Positions 1-9,625 of a DNA stretch of 64,000 bases are shown in pieces. Each line of letters starts with the position of its first letter. The stretch's first letter is position 1. This DNA is from Devosia naphthalenivorans (GTDB taxonomy: Bacteria > Pseudomonadota > Alphaproteobacteria > Rhizobiales > Devosiaceae). The position numbers and the translations under genes were made by a program. The notes under the pieces were generated by a model, which was not told the origin of the DNA, made no database searches, and was given only the letters and a program-made list of their open reading frames with translations. The stretch covers positions 248,001 through 312,000 of the forward strand of contig NZ_PYVW01000002.1 in the NCBI RefSeq assembly GCF_003056355.1. Direction: 5' to 3'.

Positions 1-376
1 AAAGCCAGAGCAACGCAGTCGTCAGCAGAGACGTAACCAGGAGAAAACCCAGCGACGGTAACAGCGCGGCGGCGGCCAGAAGGCAGCCAACCGTGACTGC
101 GATCATCATCGCCGCATTGGTGGGCCGCGCGGGCTTGCCCACCTCTTCAGCAAGGTCTTCGGTCGCCTCTGGCTGCGAAGGGAAGACTAGAAGGAGCAAG
201 CCCAGCACCGCACCCAGGCCTCCGACCCAGACAGGAAAGAAGCCTGCTCCGGGACCGATACTGGTCATATATGGATAGCTGGCACCCTCAATGCAAAACA
301 GGGCGCTCACTACAGCGAATATAGCAGCGGCGATGCGACCGTTTGTCAGTTTGGAAGCGAGGGACGTGTTGTTCAT
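1..376 (-). CDS. TctB-family small membrane subunit of a tripartite tricarboxylate transporter (5' part)
   Basis: The reading frame opens at the ATG whose complement lies at 374-376 and runs off the window, giving about 125 residues. Visible are an N-terminal hydrophobic segment (about residues 14-30), then the sequence GPGAGFFPVWVGGLGAVLG, which resembles the conserved glycine-rich start of the second helix of TctB proteins. A charged Glu-rich linker and two further hydrophobic stretches follow. In TTT transporters TctB is the small four-helix subunit that works with the large TctA channel subunit and a periplasmic TctC binding protein on substrates such as citrate or other carboxylates. TctA would be expected beyond the left edge. 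No TctC gene lies upstream inside the window, which is unusual because tctC usually precedes tctB. Substrate cannot be told. Confidence 0.75.
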   Translation of the reverse strand, partial: MNNTSLASKLTNGRIAAAIFAVVSALFCIEGASYPYMTSIGPGAGFFPVWVGGLGAVLGLLLLVFPSQPEATEDLAEEVGKPARPTNAAMMIAVTVGCLLAAAALLPSLGFLLVTSLLTTALLWL

Positions 377-988
377 GTCGACACAATAGAGTTTCCGTTG
401 GAGAATCGTATTGCCGGGGTAAGCAACCGGTACGACCGCGGAGTCGATAGGTTCCGGTTCTTTAGGATGATGGCTTTGAGCCGCGCGCTCACATAAGCGA
501 CCAGCCTTGCCAAATATCCATGATAAGGATGGGATGAAATGAGAATGCGATTTAGCAGAAAGTACCTGCGTCAGCGTGGAACGGGCATGAAGCTATCCTT
601 GCAGGGCAGCAACCTTGGAGAAAGGGGTTAGGAGGATGTATGGATTACCGCCATCCCAATTGAATCGGAGGTCACAAGTAATCGTTTGGACTTCTGGCAA
701 GGCGAGTTGGCAGATGACGCCGAACCGTAGCCGAACGGCTGCTAGTTGAGTTCGGGCTCTGAAAGCGGACCGACCGCACACGGCCCATTCCCGTCGAATG
801 GGCAGGGGCATCGAACGAGCCAGCCCACTGGTGTTACGTCAGGGCATACCCTGAGGCTGCGCAACGCTGATCGAAAAGCGCAGGTAACATCAGCATCACG
901 GTCCGCAGTTTGTTACAGGTTTCCGGCACCCTTAGGTTCTGATGTTACGTGGGCTGGCGTGACCCCGCCTGCATAAATGCAATCGCGC
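377..988. other. Gene-free stretch with nested inverted repeats
   Basis: I see no convincing gene in these 612 bases: the open frames are short, lack good ribosome sites and resemble nothing I know. The notable content is a pair of nested inverted repeats. GCCAGCCCAC (819-828) matches GTGGGCTGGC (949-958), and GTAACATCAG (884-893) matches CTGATGTTAC (939-948). A third related string, TGTTACGTCAG, lies near 832-842. The stretch also contains the promoter region of the TctB-type gene. Confidence 0.5.
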
Positions 989-1285
989 TCATAGTCGGCT
1001 GGGGCTGGCCGATGGCTTCTGCTGGGTTGAGGGTTCAGTGAGTGTCCCCCAATCAGCATTCCACAATTGCTCATCTTCAAGGATGACGCGTATGTTGGAC
1101 AGACCTTTTTCACGGCACCAAGTGGCAGCCTGATCGAGCGCGCGTGGAACCGACAGCGGAAAGTCGGCGATTTCAACCATCGCCGCAACATCCGCAACAG
1201 TCCTGCCCAACGACCGGCGTACAGTGACGATCACGGCATCCCATGGCATGCGCGCACCAAGAGGCATGCGTTCATGTGTAATCAT
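989..1285 (-). CDS. Small uncharacterised protein (98 aa)
   Basis: The start is placed at 1285 because GGGAG lies 8 bases upstream on the coding strand; a longer frame to 1369 has no such signal and begins with unrelated sequence. The product (MITHERMPLGARMPWDA...) is soluble and has no signal peptide. It carries a central alternating hydrophobic/acidic pattern (VADVAAMVEIADFPLSV; IRVILEDEQLWNADWG) and ends in a Ser/Pro/Gln-rich tail. I do not recognise the family. It stands alone on the minus strand, followed by the DUF3597 and 78-aa genes in the same orientation but with gaps too long for an obvious operon. Confidence 0.5.
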   Translation of the reverse strand: MITHERMPLGARMPWDAVIVTVRRSLGRTVADVAAMVEIADFPLSVPRALDQAATWCREKGLSNIRVILEDEQLWNADWGTLTEPSTQQKPSASPSRL

Positions 1286-1424
1286 TGGCGGTGCTCCCTC
1301 GACCGTGAAAACTACACATTGAATCAAAGTTGCATGCGCCGGGTAACATGTGGGTGTTAAACGAAACACAGCGACCGCGCTGCTCGCGAGGCACCGAGCC
1401 GGAGTAACCGGCTCGGTGTTGGCG

Positions 1425-1907
1425 TCAGTCTAACAAATCGGCAGGAACCGTGCCGCCGTTAGCGGCAAGTTTAGCAAGAACCTGCTTGTGCAGCCAAATG
1501 TTCATCGCTGCAGAGTCGTCTTTGTCACCTTTATATTCTAGCTCTTCCGCCAATGCTTTGCGGGAAGATAGGCTACTGTCGATGCCAATTGCCTTCATCA
1601 AATCAACAATCGACGTCCGCCAATTGAGCGTCTGCCCACTATCCGCGACAGCCTGATCAAGGATGGCTGCAACGTCCACGTCGCCATGTGCTGGAGCTGG
1701 AGAGCTCGCCACAGACTCGGGTGTTGCCGAAGTAGGCTTTGAGGATGGGGCGGTTCCTGTCGGGCTGGCAGCGGACGGAGCAGCCTGCGCGGGCTGCGGA
1801 GTTACGGGTGCAGTCTCGTGTACTGCTGGCTCCGTGTCAGGCATCGCGGATGTGCTTGCAGTATGCCGATTGAAGATCTTGTCTTTGATGTCGCTGAAAA
1901 AGCCCAT
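1425..1907 (-). CDS. DUF3597 domain protein (160 aa)
   Basis: The start at 1907 gives the N-terminus MGFFSDIKDKIFNRH, typical of DUF3597 proteins, and GGAGA lies 8 bases upstream on the coding strand. Residues about 18-80 form a low-complexity Ala/Pro/Ser/Thr-rich linker. The C-terminal half (about 84-160: DVDVAAILDQAVADSG, LNWRTSIVDLMKAIGID) is the conserved globular helical domain. The family is widespread in proteobacteria, has no assigned function and is often annotated as LysM-like or stress-related by neighbours only. A longer open frame to 2078 exists, but its extra residues are unrelated to the family and overlap the next gene. Confidence 0.75.
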   Translation of the reverse strand: MGFFSDIKDKIFNRHTASTSAMPDTEPAVHETAPVTPQPAQAAPSAASPTGTAPSSKPTSATPESVASSPAPAHGDVDVAAILDQAVADSGQTLNWRTSIVDLMKAIGIDSSLSSRKALAEELEYKGDKDDSAAMNIWLHKQVLAKLAANGGTVPADLLD

Positions 1908-1968
1908 CGATAGTCTCCTATGAAGATGAGCTAGAACGCCCACGAGACTCCGTTGTTCCGGCGCGGCA

Positions 1969-2205
1969 TCAAGGCTCCAAGGTGTCCGTGATACGGCGAT
2001 GGTCGTTGGTGATGTGAAAACCATGCATCTCGATGTCTTCCAAGCATGCTTGAGTATCAACGAGCGGTCGTGGATCATCGGACTTCGACATGTTCAAACG
2101 GTTTGTTAATTCCCATGGTCCCTGTGCTGACGGCAGGTTGTTGCCGTCGACATCTGCAGTGAAGCCCATGATGCGATCTGCTCCTTTGAACACGTAGACG
2201 TACAT
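1969..2205 (-). CDS. Small uncharacterised protein (78 aa)
   Basis: The start at 2205 is chosen for the GGAG 5 bases upstream and because residues 1-31 (MYVYVFKGADRIMGFTADVDG then NNLPSAQGPW) match a pattern I associate with small rhizobial hypothetical proteins: a hydrophobic start, an aromatic-Phe-Lys turn, a GFT.D..G.NLP motif and a following GPW. The C-terminus carries acidic segments (QACLEDIEMHGFHIT). No membrane segment or signal is present. Function is unknown. It sits between the DUF3597 gene and the truncated GGDEF gene, all on the minus strand. Confidence 0.55.
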   Translation of the reverse strand: MYVYVFKGADRIMGFTADVDGNNLPSAQGPWELTNRLNMSKSDDPRPLVDTQACLEDIEMHGFHITNDHRRITDTLEP

Positions 2206-2318
2206 TCCGACTCCGGCTGTTGACTGACTGAATACCGATGCGACTTGTTGCCGTCGGGAGGTCCAGAACGAGACAACGCGCGCGCTTAGGTTCAGTTTCG
2301 CACCAAGACGCTTGGACG

Positions 2319-2791
2319 TCATATAGCCGGGGGGGCTTTCTTGCGCCGCTTCGCCTCATACATTCGCGCGTCCGCGACGCTGTATAAGTCAGTCATGGAG
2401 TCGGCATCCTCCGGATAGTAGGCGATCCCCACGCTCACACTTATCGGGATCTCTGCGGCCCCAACATTGACGGGCCGCTCAAGCACCGCCTCCCGAAGCC
2501 GCTTTGCCGCAGTGTCCACGTCACCACGGGAGGTGGGGTGGCGTACGATCACCGCGAACTCGTCTCCACCCCAACGAGACACGCAGTCGCCAGAGCGGAA
2601 AGTTGTGCGCATTAGTTTGGCGAAATGCTTGAGCACTATGTCGCCAGCAACGTGCCCGTGATTGTCGTTGATGGCCTTAAACGCATCGATGTCCATGACA
2701 AGGACGCCGAAAGACTGGCCTGGAAAGCTCTGGCTGACGGTCTGTGCAAGTTCAAGATCAAACAGCCGCCGATTGACCAAACCGGTCAACT
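2319..2791 (-). pseudogene. Diguanylate cyclase GGDEF domain, 5' end removed by an IS
   Basis: About 156 residues of a GGDEF domain remain, beginning at LTGLVNRRLFD, which is normally preceded by a sensory region and an Asp-x-Leu helix. The nucleotide-binding stretch (DIDAFKAINDNHGHVAGD), the active-site signature RWGGDEF and the later SVGIAYYPEDA strand are intact, so the catalytic core itself is not obviously damaged. Upstream the frame passes directly into IS sequence (from 2792) and reaches a stop at 2829-2831, so there is no native start. GGDEF enzymes make cyclic di-GMP from two GTP. This copy could only be expressed by re-initiation at TTG 2789 from IS-derived transcription, and I treat it as broken. 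Confidence 0.8.
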
Positions 2792-3653
<862 letters not shown>

Positions 3654-3803
3654 TCAAGAAGTCGGAGACTTTCTGACTTGATTGCCATATGGATGACTTC
3701 GTAACCATAGCGCAACGCGTTAATACTCTTCTCGCTCGTTCCGACTATCGTGCTGCCGACTATTTCAAGAGCTAGCGATGGCTCTTAAAACTACGAGAGC
3801 ACT

Positions 3804-5189
3804 GTGAACGTTTCGGGCGCCCAGAAGAGGTTGGCTGGCAAGGCAGGTCCCGATGCCTTCCGGCGCATGGCTGCCAGCTTGCCACAACTGGCCAGCCCAT
3901 CCCTGCACGTCATGGGTATACGGATTGCGGGTGCCGGTATTGCGCTGGGGGCCCAGGTCTTTGCATCGCAGATCATGGGGGCAGAGGAGTTCGGGCGCTA
4001 TGCGCTGGTTCTGGTTTACCTGCTGCTCCTGGGGCATTTCGGCACGTTTGGTACGGCCCAGCTGCTCTGCAGATTGCTGGCGGATTATCTTGAACGCGGC
4101 GAGCGGGGCAAGGCGCGTGGCCTGTTGCATTTTGCGCTTGCCTCCACGGCCGGTGTGTCGCTGGCCGTTCTTGCGGTAGCCGCGGTGCTGATACATGGCC
4201 CGGTTTCCTGGCTCGAACCCGAATATGTGCTGCTGGCCAGCCTGGCGCTGGCGGGGATACCCCTGCTTGCGTTGCAGGACTTTCTGGAGGCGATTGCGCG
4301 AGGGCTGGATCGACCAAATCTGGGGATTGGACCGGCCTATATGCTGCGGCATCTGGTCATTGTCTGCGGCCTGGCTGCGTCCGTCATGTTGGGGCTGGAA
4401 GCGAATGCGAGCAGCGTCGTTGTGCTCACCATCGCCGGGCTCGTGCTGAGCGTTGGCATTCAATTCATGCTGTTGCTGCGGCACCTGCGCGATGCGCTGG
4501 CGGGCGCGAAGCCTCAATACATGGCGGTGGCATGGATCAGGTCTGCTGTGCCGATCGCCGGCGTCGATGTCGCTGAAGTTCTGTTCTTCAATGCCGACAT
4601 CCTGATCCTGGGCTTCTTCGCGCCGCCTGAAGTGGTGGCGCTGTATTTTGCGGCTTCGCGCATATCCCAGATCCTGGCCTATGTGCCCTATGGCGTAACG
4701 GCAGTCACTGCCCAGAAATATGCCAGGCTCTTCGCTGCAAACAAGCTGGGAGAGCTGCAGGCCCTGATCCGGCGGTCCGCCTTGCTTTCCACGAGCGTCG
4801 CAATTGCTGGGGCAATCGTGCTTTCGCTGTTTGGCGGCATGCTGCTCAACCTCTTCGGTTCCGACTATGCGAATGCGCATTACCTGGTGCCGGTGCTTTG
4901 CCTGGGCATTGTCGTCGCGTGCGCCATGGGCCCCGGTGAAGACGTGCTGACCATGCTGGGCGAAGAGCGCGTGTGCTCACTGTCCTTCTTTGCAGCGCTG
5001 TTGGTGAATGTGGGCACGGCAATCAGCCTGATACCTTTGCTTGGTACCCTGGGAGCGGCGCTGGCGGGGGTGGCCGGACTGACCGTCCGAGGTATTCTGC
5101 TGGCCTGGTTCGCGCATCGACGGCTTGGCCTGGTCCTGCCTGTATTTGCCGGGGCGAGGATGTTTGTTGGGAGGGAAATGCGATCATGA
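3804..5189 (+). CDS. Polysaccharide flippase-like membrane protein (Wzx/MATE type)
   Basis: A 461-residue protein with about twelve predicted hydrophobic segments and the layout of oligosaccharide flippases of the MVF/MATE superfamily. Helix 1 carries GIRIAGAGIALGAQVFASQ, helix 2 ends in the MGAEEFGRYALVLVYL motif typical of Wzx-like proteins, and paired helices continue to the C-terminus. Such proteins move lipid-linked sugar units across the inner membrane. GTG at 3804 is the furthest supported start, with GAGAG upstream; an ATG near codon 28 is possible. The stop overlaps the next gene's ATG (ATGA), so the two are translationally coupled and probably share a role in surface or capsular polysaccharide. 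No glycosyltransferases are nearby. Confidence 0.75.
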   Translation: MNVSGAQKRLAGKAGPDAFRRMAASLPQLASPSLHVMGIRIAGAGIALGAQVFASQIMGAEEFGRYALVLVYLLLLGHFGTFGTAQLLCRLLADYLERGERGKARGLLHFALASTAGVSLAVLAVAAVLIHGPVSWLEPEYVLLASLALAGIPLLALQDFLEAIARGLDRPNLGIGPAYMLRHLVIVCGLAASVMLGLEANASSVVVLTIAGLVLSVGIQFMLLLRHLRDALAGAKPQYMAVAWIRSAVPIAGVDVAEVLFFNADILILGFFAPPEVVALYFAASRISQILAYVPYGVTAVTAQKYARLFAANKLGELQALIRRSALLSTSVAIAGAIVLSLFGGMLLNLFGSDYANAHYLVPVLCLGIVVACAMGPGEDVLTMLGEERVCSLSFFAALLVNVGTAISLIPLLGTLGAALAGVAGLTVRGILLAWFAHRRLGLVLPVFAGARMFVGREMRS

Positions 5190-6436
5190 AGCCGGAGGCA
5201 ATTGCGCCAAACTTGATTGTCGAAGTTCTCGACGAGACAGGCATCCGCCATATTGATGCAGCTCAATGGGATGAGCTGGCGCGCAATGGGCTCGACAATA
5301 ATCCCTTTTACGCACGCTCCTATGTTCTGGCCGGACTGAACACCATCGATCGAGCGTCGGGGCTTCGTGCCGTCGTGATTCAAAGCCGGGACAGGAGCCA
5401 GCTGCTTGGCATTTTCCCGTTCCGCTACAAGCGGTTCCCGCTGCCACGAGCGATCGCAGCCACGAACCTTTATCAGTTCTGCGGCCAGCCGCTGATCAGC
5501 AAGGAACACGCGGACGCGGTGATCGCCGCCTGGGTGAATGCCATCAAGACGAGGCAAATCCCGAGGCGCTGGAGTTTCCCGCATCTGGACTTGTCGAGCC
5601 ATTTCGCCAAGCGACTGAACCTGCTGGCCGGTGATGAAGCCCTGCGCTGCCTGCCGCTCGTCAATTACCAGCGCGCCCGGCTTGCCCGCACATCGCGCGA
5701 CTTTGCCGAGCATTTGAGCTCGGCTGTGTCCAAGAGCCGGGTGAAAGACATCCAGCGCACCCTGCGCCGGCTTGAGGGATTGGGCGAGCTGCGCTTCGAG
5801 CGAGCCACGGAACCTGCGCTCGTCGCGCAGCGCATCGAGCAGTTTCTTGCCGTTGAACATGCCGGCTGGAAGGGCAAGGCCAGTACCTCGTTCCTTGCCG
5901 ACCCCGAGCATGCACGCTTTGCCCGTCAGGCCTTCTGCCCCCATCAAGGGCTCACATCGGTCGACAGCTTGCTGCTGGATGGCGTGCCCATTGCCCTGAG
6001 CGTCAACATCCGCTCGGGCGATACGATCTTCACGCCCAAATGCGCCTATGACGAGACTTACCGCAAATACAGTCCTGGCCTCGCGCTTGAGTATCTGGTG
6101 GTGGAGGCCTTCTACGGCAGCGATGACTGCAGGGACATGGATTCGTCGACTACGGTGGATGGGCATGTCGTGCAAAGCCTGTGGAACTGTGGCGCCCCGA
6201 TGGGCACTTTTGTGGTTGGTCCGCAGAACTGGGGAACCGATTTCCTCGCGCAACTCCACACCATGAGCCGGGCCGCAAGGCAGCGGGCCAAAACCTTGAA
6301 CACGGGCGTGGCCGGGCAGGCTTTCATCTTCGTTCGGGCATGGCGCCAGCGCGTACAGCGGCTCAACAGCGACATCGTCATGGGCGGCACATGCCTGCTC
6401 CATACCGTGGAGAACGTGCTTCCACAGGTTCTTTGA
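5186..6436 (+). CDS. CelD/FemAB-like GNAT-fold acyltransferase
   Basis: The start at 5186 overlaps the flippase stop by four bases (ATGA). The 416-residue product has the split-GNAT layout of the CelD/BcsL and FemAB families. An N-terminal GNAT half (about 20-160) contains 'FYARSYVLAGL' and 'LLGIFPFRYKRF'. A basic helix follows (KSRVKDIQRTLRRLEGLGE, about 176-195), then the second half with FLAVEHAGWKGKASTSFLAD and a segment near DGVPIALSVNIRSGDTIFTPK. Known relatives acylate polysaccharide or peptidoglycan precursors, or extend exported glycans. Coupling to a flippase suggests modification of an exported polysaccharide, but the acyl donor and acceptor are not known. Confidence 0.7.
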   Translation: MKPEAIAPNLIVEVLDETGIRHIDAAQWDELARNGLDNNPFYARSYVLAGLNTIDRASGLRAVVIQSRDRSQLLGIFPFRYKRFPLPRAIAATNLYQFCGQPLISKEHADAVIAAWVNAIKTRQIPRRWSFPHLDLSSHFAKRLNLLAGDEALRCLPLVNYQRARLARTSRDFAEHLSSAVSKSRVKDIQRTLRRLEGLGELRFERATEPALVAQRIEQFLAVEHAGWKGKASTSFLADPEHARFARQAFCPHQGLTSVDSLLLDGVPIALSVNIRSGDTIFTPKCAYDETYRKYSPGLALEYLVVEAFYGSDDCRDMDSSTTVDGHVVQSLWNCGAPMGTFVVGPQNWGTDFLAQLHTMSRAARQRAKTLNTGVAGQAFIFVRAWRQRVQRLNSDIVMGGTCLLHTVENVLPQVL

Positions 6437-6579
6437 TCGGTTGGGGCGCTGCGAGAGCTGGCGCGCCAAACTGCACTTAGAAAATTGTATGTCGAAAATG
6501 TCGGGCGTCACTCGTCGGTGCAAGTGAATAGGGGTGACAGCCCTTCAGACCAGAGTCGGTTCATATCGAGGAAATACCA

Positions 6580-6987
6580 ATGCCTATACAGATTTTCGTC
6601 AACCTGCCTATCAGCGACCTTGCGGCCTCGATGGCTTACTACAAGGCGCTGGGCTTTGATCATAATCCCCAATTCACCGACGAGACAGCCGCCTGCATCG
6701 TTATCAGCGACACCATCTATGTGATGGTTCTCACCCACGAAAAATTCGCCCAGTTTTCCGATCTGCCGATCCCCGACGCAAAGCAGCAGCGCCAGGCGCT
6801 CTATGCCCTGTCGCGCGATAACCGCGAGGCCGTCGACCAGATCGCCGAAGCCGGTGTCGCTGCGGGCGGCAAGGAAACCCGTGAGCGCCAGGACTACGGC
6901 TTCATGTATTCCCGCGCCATTGCCGATCCCGATGGCCATACCTGGGAATATATGTGGATGGACATGAGCCAGATGCCCACGGAATAA
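6580..6987 (+). CDS. VOC-family (glyoxalase/bleomycin-resistance fold) protein
   Basis: 135 residues in the two-module vicinal-oxygen-chelate layout. The first beta-alpha-beta unit is IQIFVNLPISDLAASMAYYK, and the second ends in the characteristic DPDGHTWEYMWMDMSQM, where the Glu of WEY sits at the usual metal-ligand position. The N-terminus NLPISDLAASMAYYKALGF is typical of the PhnB/YaeR-like single-domain subgroup. VOC proteins bind a divalent metal and catalyse varied reactions or bind antibiotics; the subgroup does not fix the substrate. The gene stands alone with an AGG-rich leader (gaggaaataccaATG) and converges on the FtsX-type permease gene. Confidence 0.85.
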   Translation: MPIQIFVNLPISDLAASMAYYKALGFDHNPQFTDETAACIVISDTIYVMVLTHEKFAQFSDLPIPDAKQQRQALYALSRDNREAVDQIAEAGVAAGGKETRERQDYGFMYSRAIADPDGHTWEYMWMDMSQMPTE

Positions 6988-7020
6988 ACGGGTCGCTTGC
7001 GCTAGTCCTACCGGGTCACT

Positions 7021-7050
7021 GCAGCGAAGGCGGGATCTCGCTTTCGCTGC
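7021..7050. terminator. Hairpin between convergent genes
   Basis: GCAGCGAA (7021-7028) is exactly complementary to TTCGCTGC (7043-7050), separated by 14 bases. It sits midway between the VOC gene and the convergent permease gene. There is no T-run on either side, so it may act as a bidirectional stabilising or pausing hairpin and not as a classical intrinsic terminator. Confidence 0.4.
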
Positions 7051-7078
7051 AATGTCGCTTCGGTTAACGCGGCCGTCG

Positions 7079-9625
7079 CTACAGGTCGCGCAAGAGGCGG
7101 GCGGGGCGGGCGGAGGCGGCGCGCAGGATGGTCATGGAGCCGAGCAGGGCCGTGATCAGCGTCGCGACCCCCAGGACAACCAGCAGGCTGCGCAGATCGA
7201 GGGTGAAATCGACCTGGAGCATGATGAAGCTGATCAGCCAGCCCAGTCCTATGCCCAGAAAGATCGCCGGCACCGCAGCGAGCAGGCCCAGCACCAGATA
7301 TTGCGCGAAGGCCGAGAGCATCAGTTCGCCGCGGGTTGCACCCAGCACTTTGGTGATGACGGCGTCGGCCTCGCGCTGGCGGCGGCCGGTGGCGAGACTG
7401 CCGATCAGCACCAGCAGGCCATTGCCCACGGCGAGGCCGCCGATCAGGGTGGCTGCAAAAGACAATTGGCTGAGGGCATTGGTGACCTGCTTCAGCGTAT
7501 CGCCGATGGCGATGAAGCTGATGAAGGGCAGGGCGGTGGCGAGTTCGCGCTCCACTGCTTCCTCGCGGCCGGGCGCAGTGGTGACGGCGGCGAACAGGGT
7601 CGTGGGATAAGCTTCCAGAACGCCCGGGGAGAAGGTTGCTAGGAAATCGATGCCGCCCTGCCAGGAATAATCGCGGAAATTGGTGATCTCGGCGGTGATG
7701 TCTTCGCCAAAGATCTGGAAGGTCAGGGTGTCGCCGATATCGACGCCCAGACCCGAACGCAGGCTCTGGTGCAGGGAAACCAAGCCGGGACCAGTGTAGC
7801 CAGCTAGCCACCAATCGCCACCGGTCAGCTTGGAGGTGGCCGGCATCTGGTCGCGGTAGGTCAGCGGAACTTCGCCCGAAAGGAGGAAGGTCGCCTCGGG
7901 GCCGCGCGTTTCAACATCGGCGGCGGGTACGCCATTGATCGCTGTCAGGGCGCCGCGCAGCATGGGTGTGGCAACGAACAGGGGAATGTCGGTGCCGGGG
8001 CCGGACATGGCCTCAAGCGTTTCGACCTCATCGGGGAAGAGATCGGAAGCGACCAGCGTAGGAGCGCCAAAGGCGGAGGCGCCAAAGAACTCCTGGCGCA
8101 GATTGGCCTGCAGAACCAGCACGACGATCAGCATGGTGAGGGCCATGCCAGCCGAAACCACGACGGAGGCTGCATTGCCGCCGCCGGTCGAGATGTAACG
8201 CTTGGCATGACGCAAAAGGCGGGCCGGCGGGTCGGGCAGATGGCGCAGAGCGCTTTGCACCAAAGCGATGAAGGCCTCGAAAAACAGAGCGGTGATGGCG
8301 CTGGCCACGGCGAAAGCGGCCACCAGCATGGCATCCTCGGTCATGGCATAAGCCAGCAGGAGGAAGGCGATGATGGCTGCCAGCAGCGGGAGGATGCGGG
8401 TGGAAAGGAGCAGGCTGCCCCATTCCAGCGGCGGCGCCGCAAGACCCTTGGAGCGGAACAGGTGGACCGGGCGAATGGTCTGGGCCTGTTGCAGGGGCAG
8501 ATAGGAGAAGGCAAACGCGGTAACGAAGCCGGCGCCGGCGGCAACCAGCAGAGGCTGCAGATGAAGCGAGGATGGCAGGGCGATGCCGACCGCCTGGCCA
8601 ACAAAGGGCAGGACCAGATAGGCGGCACCGCCCCCGATTAGCAGGCCAATTCCAACGCCGATCGCGGCCAGAGCCACCACCTGCGAGAAGAAGTGTACGA
8701 AGACGCGCGAGCGGTCGGCGCCCATGCTGCGCAGGATAGCGATAACGTTGGAGCGCTCGGCAATATAGGCCTGCATGCCGCTCCAGACGCTGACGCCACC
8801 GATCAGCAGCGAGCCAAGACCCACGATCACGAGGAAGCGCATGAACAGATCATAGTAACGCACCATGGGGCCCAGCCCGTCCCGGGCGGAGCGCACGGTC
8901 CAGCCGCTATCGGCCAAGGCTGCCGCGACCTTGGCCTTTGCGTCCTCGGCGTCCCGCCCGTCGAGCAGGATCTTGTAGCGGAACCAACTGCCCAGACCCG
9001 GCAGCGGCGAGGTGCGGTCGGAGATGGTGGCGAAGCCGTCAAGCGTGATGAGCGTAGTCAGGCCGAGGCGGAAGCCGCGCACGGCGGCATCGGGAAGCTT
9101 GGAGAGGGTTCCGCGCGCTTCGAATTCCGTCCCGCCCAGTTGGAAGCGATCGCCAACGGCAATGCCGAGCTGATCGAGCATGAGCGGATCGAGCAGGGCG
9201 CCGAATACCTCGCTGCGGGGCGCGAGGAAATCAGCCAGGGCGGTGCCTGCGGGCAGTTGCGGGCTCTCGACGGTGCCGGCCAGTGGATAGGTGTTGCCGA
9301 CGGCGGTGAGGTCGACGAAGGCATCGGAGGTGGGTGATTGTGCCCGCACATTGGTGTCGACGACAGCCGAAACGGCCCCGAAACTTTGCAGGATCGGCAA
9401 CTCGTCCGGATTGGCGGGGCGGTCGGCACGCGAGAGTTCCAGATCGCCGCCCATCAGGATAGCAGCGTTGGCGTCGATCGAGGCAGCGATGCTCGCCCCA
9501 ACGGAGCTGACGCCGGCGATCAGGGCCGTACCAACTGCAAGGCAGACCACGAGGAGGACGAAGCGGCGCAGGTCGCCGCGCAGATCCAACAGGCCGACAC
9601 GGACAGCCGCGAGGAACCCAGCCAT
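7079..9625 (-). CDS. FtsX-family ABC transporter permease (YbbP-like)
   Basis: 848 residues with the arrangement of large MacB/FtsX-type permeases of the YbbP class. Transmembrane helix 1 is at about 20-45 (FVLLVVCLAVGTALIAGVS). A large extracytoplasmic domain follows, then three helices (VIVGLGSLLIGGVSVWSGM onward), central helices, a second periplasmic domain and three C-terminal helices ending in the FtsX signature. YbbA-YbbP systems are thought to act as mechanotransmitters or lipid/lipoprotein handlers, not importers, and physiological substrates are unclear. The start ATG overlaps the stop of the upstream ATPase gene by one base (TGATG), so the two form a coupled operon. Confidence 0.85.
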   Translation of the reverse strand: MAGFLAAVRVGLLDLRGDLRRFVLLVVCLAVGTALIAGVSSVGASIAASIDANAAILMGGDLELSRADRPANPDELPILQSFGAVSAVVDTNVRAQSPTSDAFVDLTAVGNTYPLAGTVESPQLPAGTALADFLAPRSEVFGALLDPLMLDQLGIAVGDRFQLGGTEFEARGTLSKLPDAAVRGFRLGLTTLITLDGFATISDRTSPLPGLGSWFRYKILLDGRDAEDAKAKVAAALADSGWTVRSARDGLGPMVRYYDLFMRFLVIVGLGSLLIGGVSVWSGMQAYIAERSNVIAILRSMGADRSRVFVHFFSQVVALAAIGVGIGLLIGGGAAYLVLPFVGQAVGIALPSSLHLQPLLVAAGAGFVTAFAFSYLPLQQAQTIRPVHLFRSKGLAAPPLEWGSLLLSTRILPLLAAIIAFLLLAYAMTEDAMLVAAFAVASAITALFFEAFIALVQSALRHLPDPPARLLRHAKRYISTGGGNAASVVVSAGMALTMLIVVLVLQANLRQEFFGASAFGAPTLVASDLFPDEVETLEAMSGPGTDIPLFVATPMLRGALTAINGVPAADVETRGPEATFLLSGEVPLTYRDQMPATSKLTGGDWWLAGYTGPGLVSLHQSLRSGLGVDIGDTLTFQIFGEDITAEITNFRDYSWQGGIDFLATFSPGVLEAYPTTLFAAVTTAPGREEAVERELATALPFISFIAIGDTLKQVTNALSQLSFAATLIGGLAVGNGLLVLIGSLATGRRQREADAVITKVLGATRGELMLSAFAQYLVLGLLAAVPAIFLGIGLGWLISFIMLQVDFTLDLRSLLVVLGVATLITALLGSMTILRAASARPARLLRDL

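Noticed and set aside
638-742. 34-codon plus-strand frame following a TAGGAGG string
   Set aside because: The ribosome-like sequence is directly against the ATG (no spacing), and the product is basic, featureless and lacks similarity.
593-811. 72-codon minus-strand frame in the left gene-free region
   Set aside because: Weak start, no recognisable motif, and overlapped by equally long frames on the other strand.
3689-3775. Small 28-codon frame MDDFVTIAQRVNTLLARSDY...
   Set aside because: No clear ribosome site and no family. It lies between the scar and the flippase gene and is too short to support.
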